Of a stretch of DNA of 64,000 nucleotides, positions 22,581 through 33,499 are shown in pieces. The position numbers and the translations under genes were made by a program. Under the pieces are notes generated by a model. It was given only the letters and a program-made list of their open reading frames with translations. It ran no database searches and was not told where the DNA came from. This DNA comes from Ascaphus truei (Eukaryota; Chordata; Amphibia; Anura; Ascaphidae), in assembly GCA_036426205.1 (NCBI GenBank), contig CM071586.1:7185663-7249662 (forward strand). The letters are read 5' to 3'. Every line of letters starts with the position of its first letter. Within the stretch, counting starts at the first letter, position 1.

Positions 22581-22582
22581 TA

Positions 22583-25077
22583 AGGAAGAAGAGTTTGTTT
22601 TTCCTACTGATACTTCTCTATCTAGTTTTAAAGAACAATGTGCTTTAACTGATGTAGAATATTTTTTCAAGGATTCATTAGAGACCCAAGACACTGAGAT
22701 CCTTTCTGATGCTAATTTTTGTTAGCCAACAACATTCAGGACTAGTTAAAAAATCTACTTTCTGTCCTAACATCACTTATAATTTGTATAATAAAACCTT
22801 TAAAAAATTGGTAGAGCAAGATCTGAGGCTATTAGCCAAAGGTATTACATTCTCTCAACCCCCCTTTAATAACTTAACAGTTAATGAATCCGCACAGATT
22901 GAAAAAAGACAAATCTTTTATAATAAAAAATGCTGATAAAGGTGGGGCAATTGTTGTGCAGGCTGCCAATGATTATAAGAGAGAAGCGTTAAGACTGTTG
23001 AGTGATGTGAATACTTATCAGGCCCTTGATCATGACCCCACATTGGAGTTTTCAAGAGAACTGAATGAATTATTGGACATGGGTAGATTTTTGTATATCC
23101 TCAATGTAAAAGAATATCAATTATTGTGTACAGAGCACCCGAAAGTTCTCATCTTTTGATGGTTTCTTACAACCTATGATGAAGGCATTACCGTCCTTAT
23201 TTGAGAGACAGTACAGATTTACTGATTGCTATTCAACAAATTAAATGGAACAAATCTTACAGATGGATAACAATGGATGTGATGTTCTTGTATAGTATAG
23301 TCGCTCATATGGATGATCTGAAAGCTATCGAGTATTATTTAAGTTAATCTTCACTGTCCATTACACTTGGCACTTTTCTCCTTGATTCCATGAAATGTCT
23401 GCTTACAAATAATTATTTTTCTTTTAATGAACAATTTTATTTACAATGTAAAGGCACTGCAATGGGGACTTCATTTGCACCATCTTAGGCTGCATCCCCG
23501 CTAGCGCTGAGCGGGCGGCGCTTGGCGAGGTGACTTGCATATATATATATATATATGCAAGTCCCTGCTCATGCGATGCGCTTATGAGCGGGCACATACA
23601 CTCACCGGCGCTCGGCGCTTAAGTAAACAACATTTTTAAACTTTCTAGCGCGCTCAGCTTCCCCTGCAGCGTCCCCCCTGCGTGTGCTTGCGAAAATTTT
23701 AAGGACACCCGGCGCTCATGCTTGGAGAGCTCTCCAAGCATGAGCGCGCTGATCGCCAGCAGGGTCAAATTATTCATGGGGACGCGGGAATCCACTTTTT
23801 TATTTTCTGATGCTAATTCCTTTAGGGATCATTATATTTTCTACAGGCGTTATATCGATGATTAGAATTTTATTTGGGATGGGGATTTAACTACACTTGT
23901 TTCTTTTATTAACACTTTAAATACTAATAGCCTTAATTTCACATTTACGTTTGAAGAAAACATCAATCACATACATGTTCTTGATATAGTTCTGTACATT
24001 GATGTTGAAATGAACATACAGACTGATATCTACAGGAAGAAAAATGGTAGAAGTACATATTTTGCTAGCAGTTAGCAACCATCCACCCTCTTTAAAAACA
24101 GGGAATCCAAAGGAGCAGTTTCTCTGTTTACGGAGACTCGGCTCAAAGGAAGAATCATTTGAAATACAATCGGCTGATCTGTTCCAAAGATTTCTTTATA
24201 GGGGCTATAATTACTATATAGTGACATTAATAATGCATATTTACACGCAAAATCAATTAATCGACAAGATTTGTTGAAAATTAATAAACAAAAAATGTGC
24301 AAAGAAAGGGTCCAAGGACTGGATTTAATATTCATTACTAAGCATAGTAGACAGGCAAGTCAAATTCGTTCCATCTTTTTTAAGCATTGGAAAGTATTAA
24401 ACCTTGACAGAGACATTAAACATGTAGTGGAAAAGGCCCCTAATTTTGCCTTTCGGAAGGCTAAATCTTTAGCCAACCACTTGTCTCCAAGTTTATTTAG
24501 TTCTGAATCAGTTAAGTCACAAAGATTTGAAAAGCCTTGTGGGTTCTTTCAGTGTGGTAATTGCATTATGTGCAAATTTGGGATACCTACAAAAAAATGT
24601 ATAGTTCAAAAATGATAATCATTATGGTATGATTAAAACCTTTATTAACTGCAAAGGGGTTATGTGGGGAGGACCCTCAGGCCCCTAAAAAATAGGATAA
24701 TAATAGGATAATGGAACATGTGAGATCGATTAAAAATAAGAATATCATTCTACCAGTATCCAAATATTTTACTAACTGTCATTCAGGTAATATTTCTCAA
24801 TTAAAATGTGTGGGTATCGAGCATATACCAACCGCAATTCGGGGAGGGGATAGGGGACAGAAGGGAGATGTATTGGATATATGTTCTCAATACATTATCA
24901 CCTATGGGGATTAATACTGAATCGGATATCAAACATTTTTTGAGATCTGTTTTACATGTCTCTTACCTGGGGTCTGATGGTCTCTACCCATTGTACATTT
25001 TCCAAGTGATTCTATATATATTTAGTGTTATTCTGGATACGTTTTTCCATTAGTGGTTTAGAATTTTTTGGACCGTT
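22583..25077 (+). pseudogene. PLE-1, RT and GIY-YIG part
   Basis: Resumes PLE-1 after transposon A. Frames show KSFIIKNADKGGAIVV (22908-22960, the PLE RT N-terminal motif), CKGTAMGTSFAPS (about 23448-23487), YRRYIDD with the catalytic Asp pair (about 23845-23865), IYRKKNGRSTYF (about 24030), the Cys cluster FFQCGNCIMCKFG (24545-24585) and a worn GIY-YIG region with EHVRSI (24711) and EHIPTAIRGGDRGQK (24820). Many stops and shifts. A GC-rich palindromic insertion replaces part of the RT at 23488-23795. B starts at 25080, so the 3' UTR is either cut there or continues at 33911. Confidence 0.8.
23488..23795. mobile_element. GC-rich palindromic insertion in PLE-1
   Basis: Interrupts the RT between GTAMGTSFAPS and SDANSFRDHY. 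It contains two perfect palindromes: one of about 30 bases around an (AT)n core at 23531-23561 (arms ACTTGCAT/ATGCAAGT) and one of 36 bases at 23714-23749 (arms GCGCTCATGCTTGGAGAG). Base composition differs sharply from the AT-rich PLE. No transposase, and clear terminal repeats or target duplication were not resolved. Confidence 0.6.
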
Positions 25078-25887
25078 TACAGTGGCGGCCGATCTGAGTC
25101 TAAGACGGCTAGATCCGCGGTTCTCAGATTATCCCGGTTATGTGCGTTTTTTTGTCGTTTTCGCCCAGAGTGAACTGCGTTATATTCACGCTCGTGATAT
25201 TAGCATTTTATTCTCGCTGTCTGCAATACTGCAATGCCATGTAAAAACTCAGGGGGGCGTTTGCGAGCTGTTGTCATGGAAGTCTAATACCTTCGCGGTC
25301 AGGTCAGTACTGTACACAGTCTGTGTGTGCGCGCGCAGTAATTGTAAATTTGCATATTTAAAGTATACATGCATTTGCAGTGCTGTTCTGCAGTACAGTA
25401 TGTCTCATTTGAAAATTGTTGAAACGCATAGGCATGTACTGTACTGTAACAGTGTCACATTTCAGCACATACAGCGCTCTCCCCTCGCTCAGGATAATTA
25501 ACTGCACTGCAGGGTATTGCAACTTCTTATCTTCTGTGCAATGCAGTACATCTCTCCCACACCATTCCTTTGAACGTGTGTCTGGTTTCAATCACATTCC
25601 TGCTTGACAGCAGGAATTTACTGCGCATGCGCCTGTAACTTCGCCTCCCACTGCTTGCTTGAGTGAAAAAAAAAAATTATTGTCATTTTTTTTCTCCACA
25701 AGCCTGCAAAAACCATCTTACTGTATTACGATATTCAATCTGTGCTGTAGCTTTTGTCTGCGACCCTGTGCGTTTGACTGCACATGGTTGTGTGTTTTTT
25801 ACGTAACGTATTTGGGGGTGTATTATTATGATGAACTGCCTTATGAAATTAAAGCATGTCTTTAGCTTTGAACTTCATGCGGCTATC

Positions 25888-27020
25888 TTTAATTTTTTGA
25901 ATCTTGCCATTGTGTTCTTAATCCGTCCATAGCCGATCTTCAAAGCCTCACTGCGCCTGCGTGTAATCCTTTTCAGATGGGAGCTATTTAGCTGCTTAGC
26001 TGCTTGGCTGCTTACTGCGCATGAGTCACCCATCCCCTCCTCTCCACAGAGTCATTAATTTTCTGAATCTTGCCATTGTGTTCTTAATCCGTCCATTACC
26101 GAGCTACAGTACAAAGCCTCACTGCACCTGCGTGTAATTCTCTTTGAGATGGGAGCTTTGAGGCCTTGTTTACGGCAGCGTTTGGAAAATCCCTTTTCAA
26201 ATTTTATTTGCACAGAGCATCACCTTGATATTATAATAATAATAATAGCATGTTTTTGTATAGCACTGTTAGTTACAGTAAACAGTACGTAGCGCTTTCC
26301 AGAGAAATTTTGCAGGCACAGGTCCCTGTCCCGTGGAGCTCACAATCTATGTTTTTGGTGCCTGAGGCACAAAGAGATAAAGTGACTTGCTTTTTATGTA
26401 CTGTATTTGGGGGCTGTATTTGTGGGTTTATTGATCAAATTATTATGATGAACTGCCTTTTGAAATTACTGTACTCTACAGTATGTTATTTCTTTGAACT
26501 GCTGCACAACTAATCCTTTATTCCTCCCCCCACGCACACACAAACTCTTTTCGACAGACACCTCCACATAGTCATTCATTTTCTGAAATTAGTCATTGTG
26601 TTTTTAATCCGTCCCTGGCCGAGCGTCAATCGCCTCACTGCGCCTGCGTGTACTCTAAGCCTCTTTGAGATGGGAGCTAGCTGCTTACTGCACATGAGCA
26701 ACCCAACCCCCCCCACTCCACAGAGTCATTCATTTTCTGAAGTTAGTCATTGTGTTTTTAATCCGTCCCTGGCCGAGCGTCAATCGCCTCACTGCACCTG
26801 CGTGTACTCTAAGCCTCTTTGAGATGGGAGCTAGCTGCTTACTGCACATGAGCAACCCAACCCCCCCCCCTCTCCACAGAGTCATTCATTTTCTGAAGTT
26901 AGTCATTGTGTTTTTAATCCGTCCCTGGCCGAGCGTCAATCGCCTCACTGCACCTGCGTGCACTCTAAGCCTCTTTGAGATGGGAGCTAGCTGCTTACTG
27001 TGCATGAGTCACCCAACCCC
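25888..27020 (+). repeat. Array of about 150-bp repeats in transposon B
   Basis: Units built on 'cattgtgtttttaatccgtccctggccgagc' (in pieces), 'tgcctcactgc(a/g)cctgcgtg' and 'gagatgggagctagctgcttactgc'. Two diverged units lie at 25888-26160, then a LINE-tail insertion, then three near-identical units with a period of 154 bases (26598, 26752, 26906). Copy A lacks the array. Confidence 0.75.
26235..26400 (-). repeat. LINE 3'-tail fragment with (TAA)n
   Basis: Begins with (ATA)n, then 'tgtatagcactgttagtt' and 'cccgtggagctcacaatct'; the same type as 63142-63340. It interrupts the 150-bp array. Confidence 0.55.
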
Positions 27021-27347
27021 CCCCCCAACCCTCTGAGGCTTTGATTACAGTAACGCTTTGGAAAATCCCTTCTCGAATTTGAAATGTAAATCTGATTTGC
27101 ACAGCATTGTGAGAATTGAGAGTAAAAAAACCATTAACTGATTCATGTTGTTTTGTCATACATTCTTATACTGTACGGGTGGGGGGGTGGTTGTTGTCAA
27201 TGATTATGATTATCAGGAATGTGAATAAATATTTATTTTATTTTTTCAGGAACAAAAAAATACAAATATAAAAATAATCATGAATAATACATAATGCAGT
27301 CTTTATTAAGTTCTTCTGGCACATTGAAATTGGATAAACATTTAGAA

Positions 27348-27564
27348 AACATTTGTAAAACATGGAGAAACATGAATTATGCACATTTATAAGAATATTA
27401 TTTAATAATATATATACTGTAATGTATAATATATATATATATATATATATATACAGTATATATTACATTACATTATATATATATTACATTACAGTATATA
27501 TATTATTAAATAATATTTTTATAAATGTGCATAATTCATGTTTCTCCATGTTTTACAAATGTTT
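27348..27564. repeat. Large perfect hairpin around an (AT)n core
   Basis: Arms of about 78 bases, starting AACATTTGTAAAACATGG on the left and ending CCATGTTTTACAAATGTT on the right, with a TA-rich loop. Copy A has only a short AT-rich tract here (13500-13565). Possible foldback insertion or replication-slippage product. Confidence 0.75.
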
Positions 27565-27997
27565 TTGTATATATATATATATATACAGTATACATAGTAA
27601 TATAATTTTTTCCGTGTTTATCTTGTTCCTCATTCCGTGTACAGTACAGTAGTTCATTGAGAGAGGAGAGGTTTTGTTTACATCAATACTGCTGTTTATA
27701 TACTGTACATTTTACTGTACAAACAGATTAGACTGGACACAAAACCCCACCTCCCCCCAGGCCACCCTTTTTTCCTGAAACGACAAGAAAACAAAAAATT
27801 AGTGCAGTTATGTGCATACTGTATTATGTCATTGTGTGATGTGTTGTACTACTGTACATGGCTGGTGCTGCTTTCTCTGGAAAGAAAAAAATTGAGCAGT
27901 TAGTAGGCAGTTACTGTACACTCTGACTATTGGGATAGAAAACATCTGTGCCATACTTACCTGTATCATACTGTACTTACAACACTACAGCACAGTA

Positions 27998-30046
27998 CTA
28001 TTTTCCTGATGCTTGCCCATTACCCACGATGACAATGGGCAACACAGTGGCAATATGGTCTATATATTTATTGCAGCGTTCCACGGTGAGTACATCGTTC
28101 CAAAAACTCATTATGCCTTTCAACAACTCGTCCTTTTTGGAGGGTTTCGCCACTTTCCAGATATGGTCCTTCAGCTGATGCCAGACCATTTCCATCAGAT
28201 TGAAGTCTGGCGATCTGTCATTGGAAAAAAAGGACAATTAGTTTGAGAGATACAGTAAACAGTAAAAACAGTGGGAAAATATGAGACATGGTTACCGCAC
28301 TTACTCCGCTGGCGTCTTCACCCAGTTGATACCGCGCTCAAGGATATGCGCTGTTGACGCGGTGTGCTTCGGTTCGTTGTCCTGGTAGAAGCGGTGACCA
28401 TTCGGGAACTCGCGTGTGATGTATTGCACTATCTCAGGGACAATGTTGTCTTGGAAGAAAGCTTTATTCATGATTCCTATAGCAAGAAAAGAAAAGTGCT
28501 CAAAAAACTGCACAATAGTACAGTACAGTGCATAAGGCTACATTATAGTTGATATATTTAACCTTTAAAGATGACAATGCATCCTGGTCCACGCCTAGAG
28601 ATGGCACCCCACACATGCAGCTTCACGGGGTGTTTTGGCCGCGGCTTCAAAGATATGCGGCCTTTTTTGTGGAATGTAAAGCTTGCAAATCTCTCCAGCG
28701 ACACAGTAGACTCATCAGTGAAGATGCAATCCTGGAAAGTTTCCCCACTGTCGATCCATGCCTGGGCTAGGAGCACTCTTTTTATTTTGTTTGCGTCCCG
28801 TATCATGGGGTACGCTCTGTAATGACAAGGAATAAATCATTTTAGCGGTACAGTACAGTTTCCTAAACAACACTTTTACGTCCTGTACTGTCCAGTACTA
28901 ACCTCACACGTCCATATTTCCATCCAATGCTGCGTCTCATCTTCTTTATGCTGGTCTCGGATACAGCGAGATTGTGATTTTCCTGCAGAGTGTATTTGAC
29001 CCTTAATGCACTCCTCTCATCATTCTCCTCACTTATTTTGTCCACCAGAAGAGTTGTCTCCCTACAATGTACACTACCGACACACTTTATTGCAGCACGG
29101 CTAGCACCGTAAGCCGGGGGATGCCCCGGCGTGCTAGCCGCACTCCCTCAGCGTGCCGCGCATCACCGATGCGCGGTCACGCGTCATCGGGAGCCTGCGC
29201 CCCCTGCACGCGCGTCCAGGGCTCCCCGAGGGAGCCCTGGTGTCCCGCGATGTGGGGGACGGCGGCAGGGGGTTCCGGGGGACCCGGTGGACCCGGCAGC
29301 GGGAGGGAGAGCTCCCCTATCGGAGGGCGCTCCTCCGCTGCTTCGGCACACGCCCGGCACCCTCCGGCGCGCGCCAGGTTACTGCTGCGGCCGAGAACGG
29401 GCAAATGCTCGAATAAACTCGGCCGCAGCAGTAAAGAAAATATATTGTTTTGTTAATATGCAGCAATATAAAAATTATATATACTGTTGTACTGTTATAT
29501 AAATATAAAAAATATAAATACTGTTGTAATATAAATATACAAAATATATATACTGTACTGATATAAATATAAATATACAAAATATAAATACTGTACTGAT
29601 ATAAATATAAATATACAAAATATATATACTGTTCTAATATAAATATAAAAAATATATATACTTTTGTAATATAAATATAAATTACAAAATATATACTGTA
29701 TACTGTTGTAATATAAATATAAACATAAAAATATATATACTGTTGTAATATAAATATACAATATATATATACTGTTGTAATATAAATCAACAGAAATAAC
29801 AAAAATATTCGATTCAAATTAAAATTAAACAAAAATTTAATTGTATAAATATGCTTACGTTTTAGTTACCCTTGGTGCCCTTTTGCGGTCTCTGTTTTTT
29901 CCGTGTGCATGATAACTCACAGTGGTTGCTGGCACAACGAGGCCAGAAGTAGCTAACCAGCGTTGGATAGCAGCAATTCGGTGTCCGCTCTTGTACATCT
30001 CCTCAATTCGCATGCTGAGATCCTTGGAAATCTTTTTAACAACCAT
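27998..30046 (-). CDS. Tc1/mariner-superfamily transposase of transposon B, five exons, intact frame
   Basis: Exons: 30046-29859, 29061-28903, 28816-28563, 28449-28305, 28214-27998. They total 963 bases (320 residues plus stop) with no internal stop by my reading, and all four introns are GT-AG. HTH in residues about 1-60 and a second DNA-binding part to about 115; DDE domain after that with Asp150 (FTDEST), Asp224 ([11 protein letters not shown]) and Glu257 (ESPDFNLME), spacing 32 between the last two. The proline before the catalytic Glu in copy A (NPIE) is leucine here (NLME). Exon sizes 1, 2, 4 and 5 equal those of copy A. An acceptor (ctactagcag) two bases before the ATG implies a 5' non-coding exon. 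Intron 1 holds a GC-rich MITE and an AT minisatellite. Family known for moving DNA between TA sites; activity untested. Confidence 0.8.
29087..29434. mobile_element. GC-rich MITE in transposase intron 1 of copy B
   Basis: A 348-bp CpG-dense block in AT-rich surroundings and absent from copy A. Ends are related in inverted orientation (TTTATTGCAGCACGGC and TTTACTGCTGCGGCCGAG). Inside are strong hairpins: CGGCTAGCAC/GTGCTAGCCG enclosing CCGGGG/CCCCGG, GGGCTCC/GGAGCCC, and 17-base arms TTACTGCTGCGGCCGAG at the right end. Open frames across it are by-products of high GC. Confidence 0.65.
29460..29800 (+). repeat. AT-rich minisatellite in transposase intron 1
   Basis: About nine units of 32-45 bases built on 'atatatactgttgtaatataaatata'-like sequence. 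Copy A has only two related units (15778 and 15889). The reading frames across it are low-complexity Y/I/F artefacts. Confidence 0.8.
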
Positions 30047-30304
30047 TGCTGCTAGTAGAAAGAAATACAATCACAAGAATGTATATTTGATGTTTAGTCG
30101 ATGTGTATTCAATGTGCAGTGAATCCACAAAAGGGATGGTGTATTTATACGGTAATGACTCACATTAGAGTACGCCCACTTTCAACACCTGTACCTCGCT
30201 GCCATGCATAAAAGGTTACACACTTTGCATAGCCCACTACTCGATGATCTTTATCTGAACTTGACCTTGTCCAGATACTGTACTGCATTGTGCCACCTGC
30301 TTCC
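30047..30304. promoter_or_regulatory. Divergent promoter, copy B
   Basis: Same arrangement as in copy A: minus-strand GTATAAATAC (about 30147-30156) toward the transposase and plus-strand GCATAAAAGG (about 30205-30214) toward the BEN-like gene, with nearly identical sequence between them. Confidence 0.5.
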
Positions 30305-31791
30305 ATGGAGCAACCCCGATTCTACGGGCGCAGGAACCCACTCGCCTCTGCCGTGCCTGTCAAGCAGAAAAAGAGAAAGGCGGTTGCCGTTTCTACGCCA
30401 AGGCAAAAGCGACAGGCTAAGTCCAATAAAGAAAACCTTCTGCTGACCCCGAAGGCTAAGGGTTTTCATAGACGTCAGCCTTATTATGTCAAGAAGATAT
30501 ACGGTGATGTACTCTCGACGCAAAACGATTGGCAGCCAACCCATCGAATCCGCATACCACTTCCTCACATATGCTTCGACGGCTCTGCCGCCGCTGTCCC
30601 GGAAAACTTCAGCCCGTCTTCTCCACCCCTCGTCCTCGACGCTGCCGCCGCCCTCCCGGAAACCCACAGGCTATCCTCTCTGGTTCTATCCGACGACGCT
30701 GCCGCCTCTGAAATCCACGGTTCACTTTCTCCTTTGCTCTTAGACAACTCTGCTTCTCGCCCGGAAATCCAAAGGTCACTTTCTCCATCCCTCTTCGACG
30801 ACGCTGCCGCTTCTCCTCTACCGGATATCCACAGGTCACCTCCTCCACCCTTCTTCGACGTCGCTGCCGCTTCTCTCCATGGAACCCCCATATCATCCTC
30901 CGTTGCACCCATCCACCCAGATTTCCAGACGCCATGCACAAGAAGCAGCTCGTTAGACCGGATGCTGAATGGGATAACTGTGGATCTTCCTGGGAACTCT
31001 ATTGTGCTAGCAAAGATAGATTTGCTTCTGGAGACCATGCTAAATGTGGAGCAACGGATGATACATATGGATCAACGGATGATACATATGGATCAACGGA
31101 TGCTAGATATGGATCAACGGATGGATCAACGGATGGAGAAGATAGAGGCTGACATAGCGGGTATACATTATTTGCTCAGTGTTAATGCCCCTGTTTCCCC
31201 GACGCTGGAGCAGGGGGGTGACATGGATGTGATGAATGGGACCTTCGACCCACTTCCATCACCAAGCGCACCCCCTCCACCAGAAGATGTAGTGTACATG
31301 TATGCCGTTGAGGAGGACATGACAACCCCGTCAAGACCACGGCAGGAGACAACATGGCGACCAAGACTGGAGGAAAGCTTCCTCCCAGACAACCTACCAT
31401 TGCCCGTCGCCTCAAGCACACCCGCTCCCAAAAACCTACATTCGCTCGCATCGATACGGTGCCCGACATCACCCTGTGCGATCTGCCACCGGCGCTCAGG
31501 GAGAAGTATAGGGTGAAGAGTGCTGGTGCACCCCACAAGTATGCCTTGTTACTTTTTAAGCACCATGTTTCCTACTCGTTGTACTGCGACTGGGCCTTCA
31601 AAGTGAACTACGAAGGAAATCGCGTAAAAAAGGCGCTTTCTGCCAATTTAAGAAAGAACATTCTGGATGAAATGCGGCGCTTTTATCCAATTACAGATCC
31701 TGTAATGAAAGGTGTTAGAGACTGCATTAATGGCGTTTTGCGCCATGCAAGGAATCGGCCATGGACGGACAATGTGGAGGACTTTCTGTAA
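30305..31791 (+). pseudogene. BEN-like transposon protein, copy B, one frameshift
   Basis: Starts MEQPRFYGRRN. Residues 18-60 are strongly basic (KQKKRK, PRQKRQAK), a likely nuclear signal. Tandem repeats related to LDDxAAxLPEIHxSLSP follow, then a coiled coil (VEQRMIHMDQRMIHMDQRM) and an acidic/proline linker. The frame breaks at about 31427-31436 (run of A after CCC), just before the C-terminal BEN-like domain, which continues in another frame to 31791 (YALLLFKHHVSYSLYCDW, ANLRKNILDEMRRFYP, VRDCINGVLRHARN). One indel from intact, and it supplies the N-terminus missing in copy A. Length would be about 495 residues. Confidence 0.65.
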
Positions 31792-31937
31792 GACCATACT
31801 GTTGTGCTGAACTGTATTGCACTTTACTGTACTGTACATGTTTTGACCTGCTGTACTTGAATAAAGGAGATGTTGTTGTGTGTTTTTTACTTGTATTTAA
31901 ACAGAAATGTTTTAACTTGCTGTCCACACACACAGGA

Positions 31938-32040
31938 CCTGCACAATTCCAGTCCCTGAGGGCCGCAAACAGGCACTGTTTTCAAAGGTTACCCTGAAAA
32001 CCCGCCCTGTTTGCTGCCCTCAAGGACTGTACTGGTGCAG
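31938..32040. mobile_element. 103-bp foldback in copy B
   Basis: Diverged version of 17874-17976: CCTGCACAATTCCAGTCC on the left arm, a loop around 'aaggttaccct', and GGACTGTACTGGTGCAG on the right. Confidence 0.65.
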
Positions 32041-32049
32041 ACTGTTTTG

Positions 32050-32917
32050 CACACCATCCCACTGTACAGTATATGTTTTGACTTGCCGTTCTTTAATAAA
32101 GGAGATGTTGCGTTTTGTTTATTTTATGAATAAAGAATTTGTTTTTAAAACATGTGACTGTAAACCATACTGACTGACATAAATGTTTTCACAACTGTAG
32201 CAGTAAAACATACACCTGTTGATGTTTTGAATTGCTGTGCACTTAAAATGTTTCTACATTGTACAGTATTTGTAAATAAATGTTTTTGTACTTACTCCAC
32301 AATAAAAGAACATGTTTATTTGTTTTACATTGCATAGTTTTAATTTTTTGGGGTTTATTACACAGTATACTGTATATAAAAAGTATTGTATACTGTACGG
32401 CCGGAAAACATCAGCATACTGTTAAGGCAGTATTCTATCCTAATCAATAACAACGGCCACTAAACTGTAGACTCCGGTACGTGGCTTTTTAAATCCGATT
32501 CAGCAATGTGCAGGCATTATTACACAAAGCGATATTATCCATCAAAATCCATCCATTAGCCGTTTTCTTTTCTGAGGAAAAACAAAAAGAAAAGTTTTAC
32601 TGTAATGGTCAGCCCCCTAAAGACGCTCCCAGCCAGTCCCACCAATAATTTTCTCGGGGGGCGTCTCCTGTTCACATGCGCACGCGCCTACCGTCGATGT
32701 AATGACACGCATATGCGTTTCAAGAAGGTTCCAATGCGCATGCGCCTAGCATTCCACCAATTGTTCAGTATCTGCAGTACAGTACTGAAGAAGCCGCTCA
32801 GCCAATGATATTGCTTACAGGAGAATCGCTTGACTTTCGAATCGCACCGATATTGATACTGCATTGTCAAAATAAAAAAAAACACAGAAAATTATACAGC
32901 AACAATACTAACAATAC
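32050..32917. other. Non-coding spacer of copy B
   Basis: Aligns with 18310-19293 in copy A. Several AATAAA signals (32093, 32275, 32302) and the 'caatgcgcatgcgcctag' motif at about 32731 are conserved. No gene seen. Confidence 0.5.
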
Positions 32918-33499
32918 TCACCATAGAATTTCCAATTCAGCTGGCGCCGGCGCCGGTCCACTGCCAGTCCAGCGTTCTTGATCATCCACGTCGATAGTTT
33001 GCAGCGGGACTAGTCCACCTGTAGTCAGCTGATGAGGCTGGAAATTGCTTAGGTACATGCAAGCTTGATCGAAACTGCAAGCGAAATCCGGCTCAGGCTC
33101 AGGGTTGTCACTGACGGTGGGACCGTTATTGGAAGCCGGTGCTGGTGCATTGCTTGGCAGCGACTGTCATTTCTTAGTTGGTTTTAACACGACCCTTCGC
33201 CTTTTGCCGTCATCATGATCATAGATACAGGAAAAAGCCGGTGATGCACTCCAATACCCTCCACCAAATTGTGGCTCAATACGATAAAAACAGGGATCGC
33301 TACATAACCTTTTCCTTATTGCACGCTTCCATGTATGAGGAGCTGGCGAAAATTTGTAAAAGTCATACTTTTCGATAAAATACTGATAAATTTGAACAAC
33401 TGTTGCCATCTTATCCTCTGTTGCATTAATCGCGGCCCATATCAAATACGCGTAACTTCTGTCGGGTTTTTGGAAAGAGGGCTGCACTTGAACACTCAT
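32918..33499 (-). pseudogene. Forkhead-domain protein of transposon B, one nonsense codon
   Basis: ATG at 33499 in the context GCCCACCATGAG. Same forkhead domain as copy A: SYAYLIWAAINATEDK, IYQYFIEKYDFYK, TWKRAIRKRLCSDPCF, GGYWSASPAF, then KRRRVVLKPTKK. A TGA at 33167-33169 replaces the Arg codon of copy A; beyond it the frame stays open to the TGA at 32918-32920, which again overlaps GTGAGT. The whole reading is 582 bases, 193 residues if the stop is ignored. The recognition helix again lacks the usual Asn and His. Confidence 0.8.

Noticed and set aside
25888..27020. CRISPR-like array
   Set aside because: Adjacent full-length units without spacers, in vertebrate transposon DNA.
26598..27036. 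Repeated 70-90-codon frames
   Set aside because: By-product of a 154-bp tandem array whose period is not a multiple of three.
29131..29502. GC-rich frames of 80-170 codons
   Set aside because: High GC lowers stop frequency; the block is a palindromic MITE inside an intron and no domain is visible.
29317..29832. 171-codon Y/I/F-rich frame
   Set aside because: Translation of an AT minisatellite.
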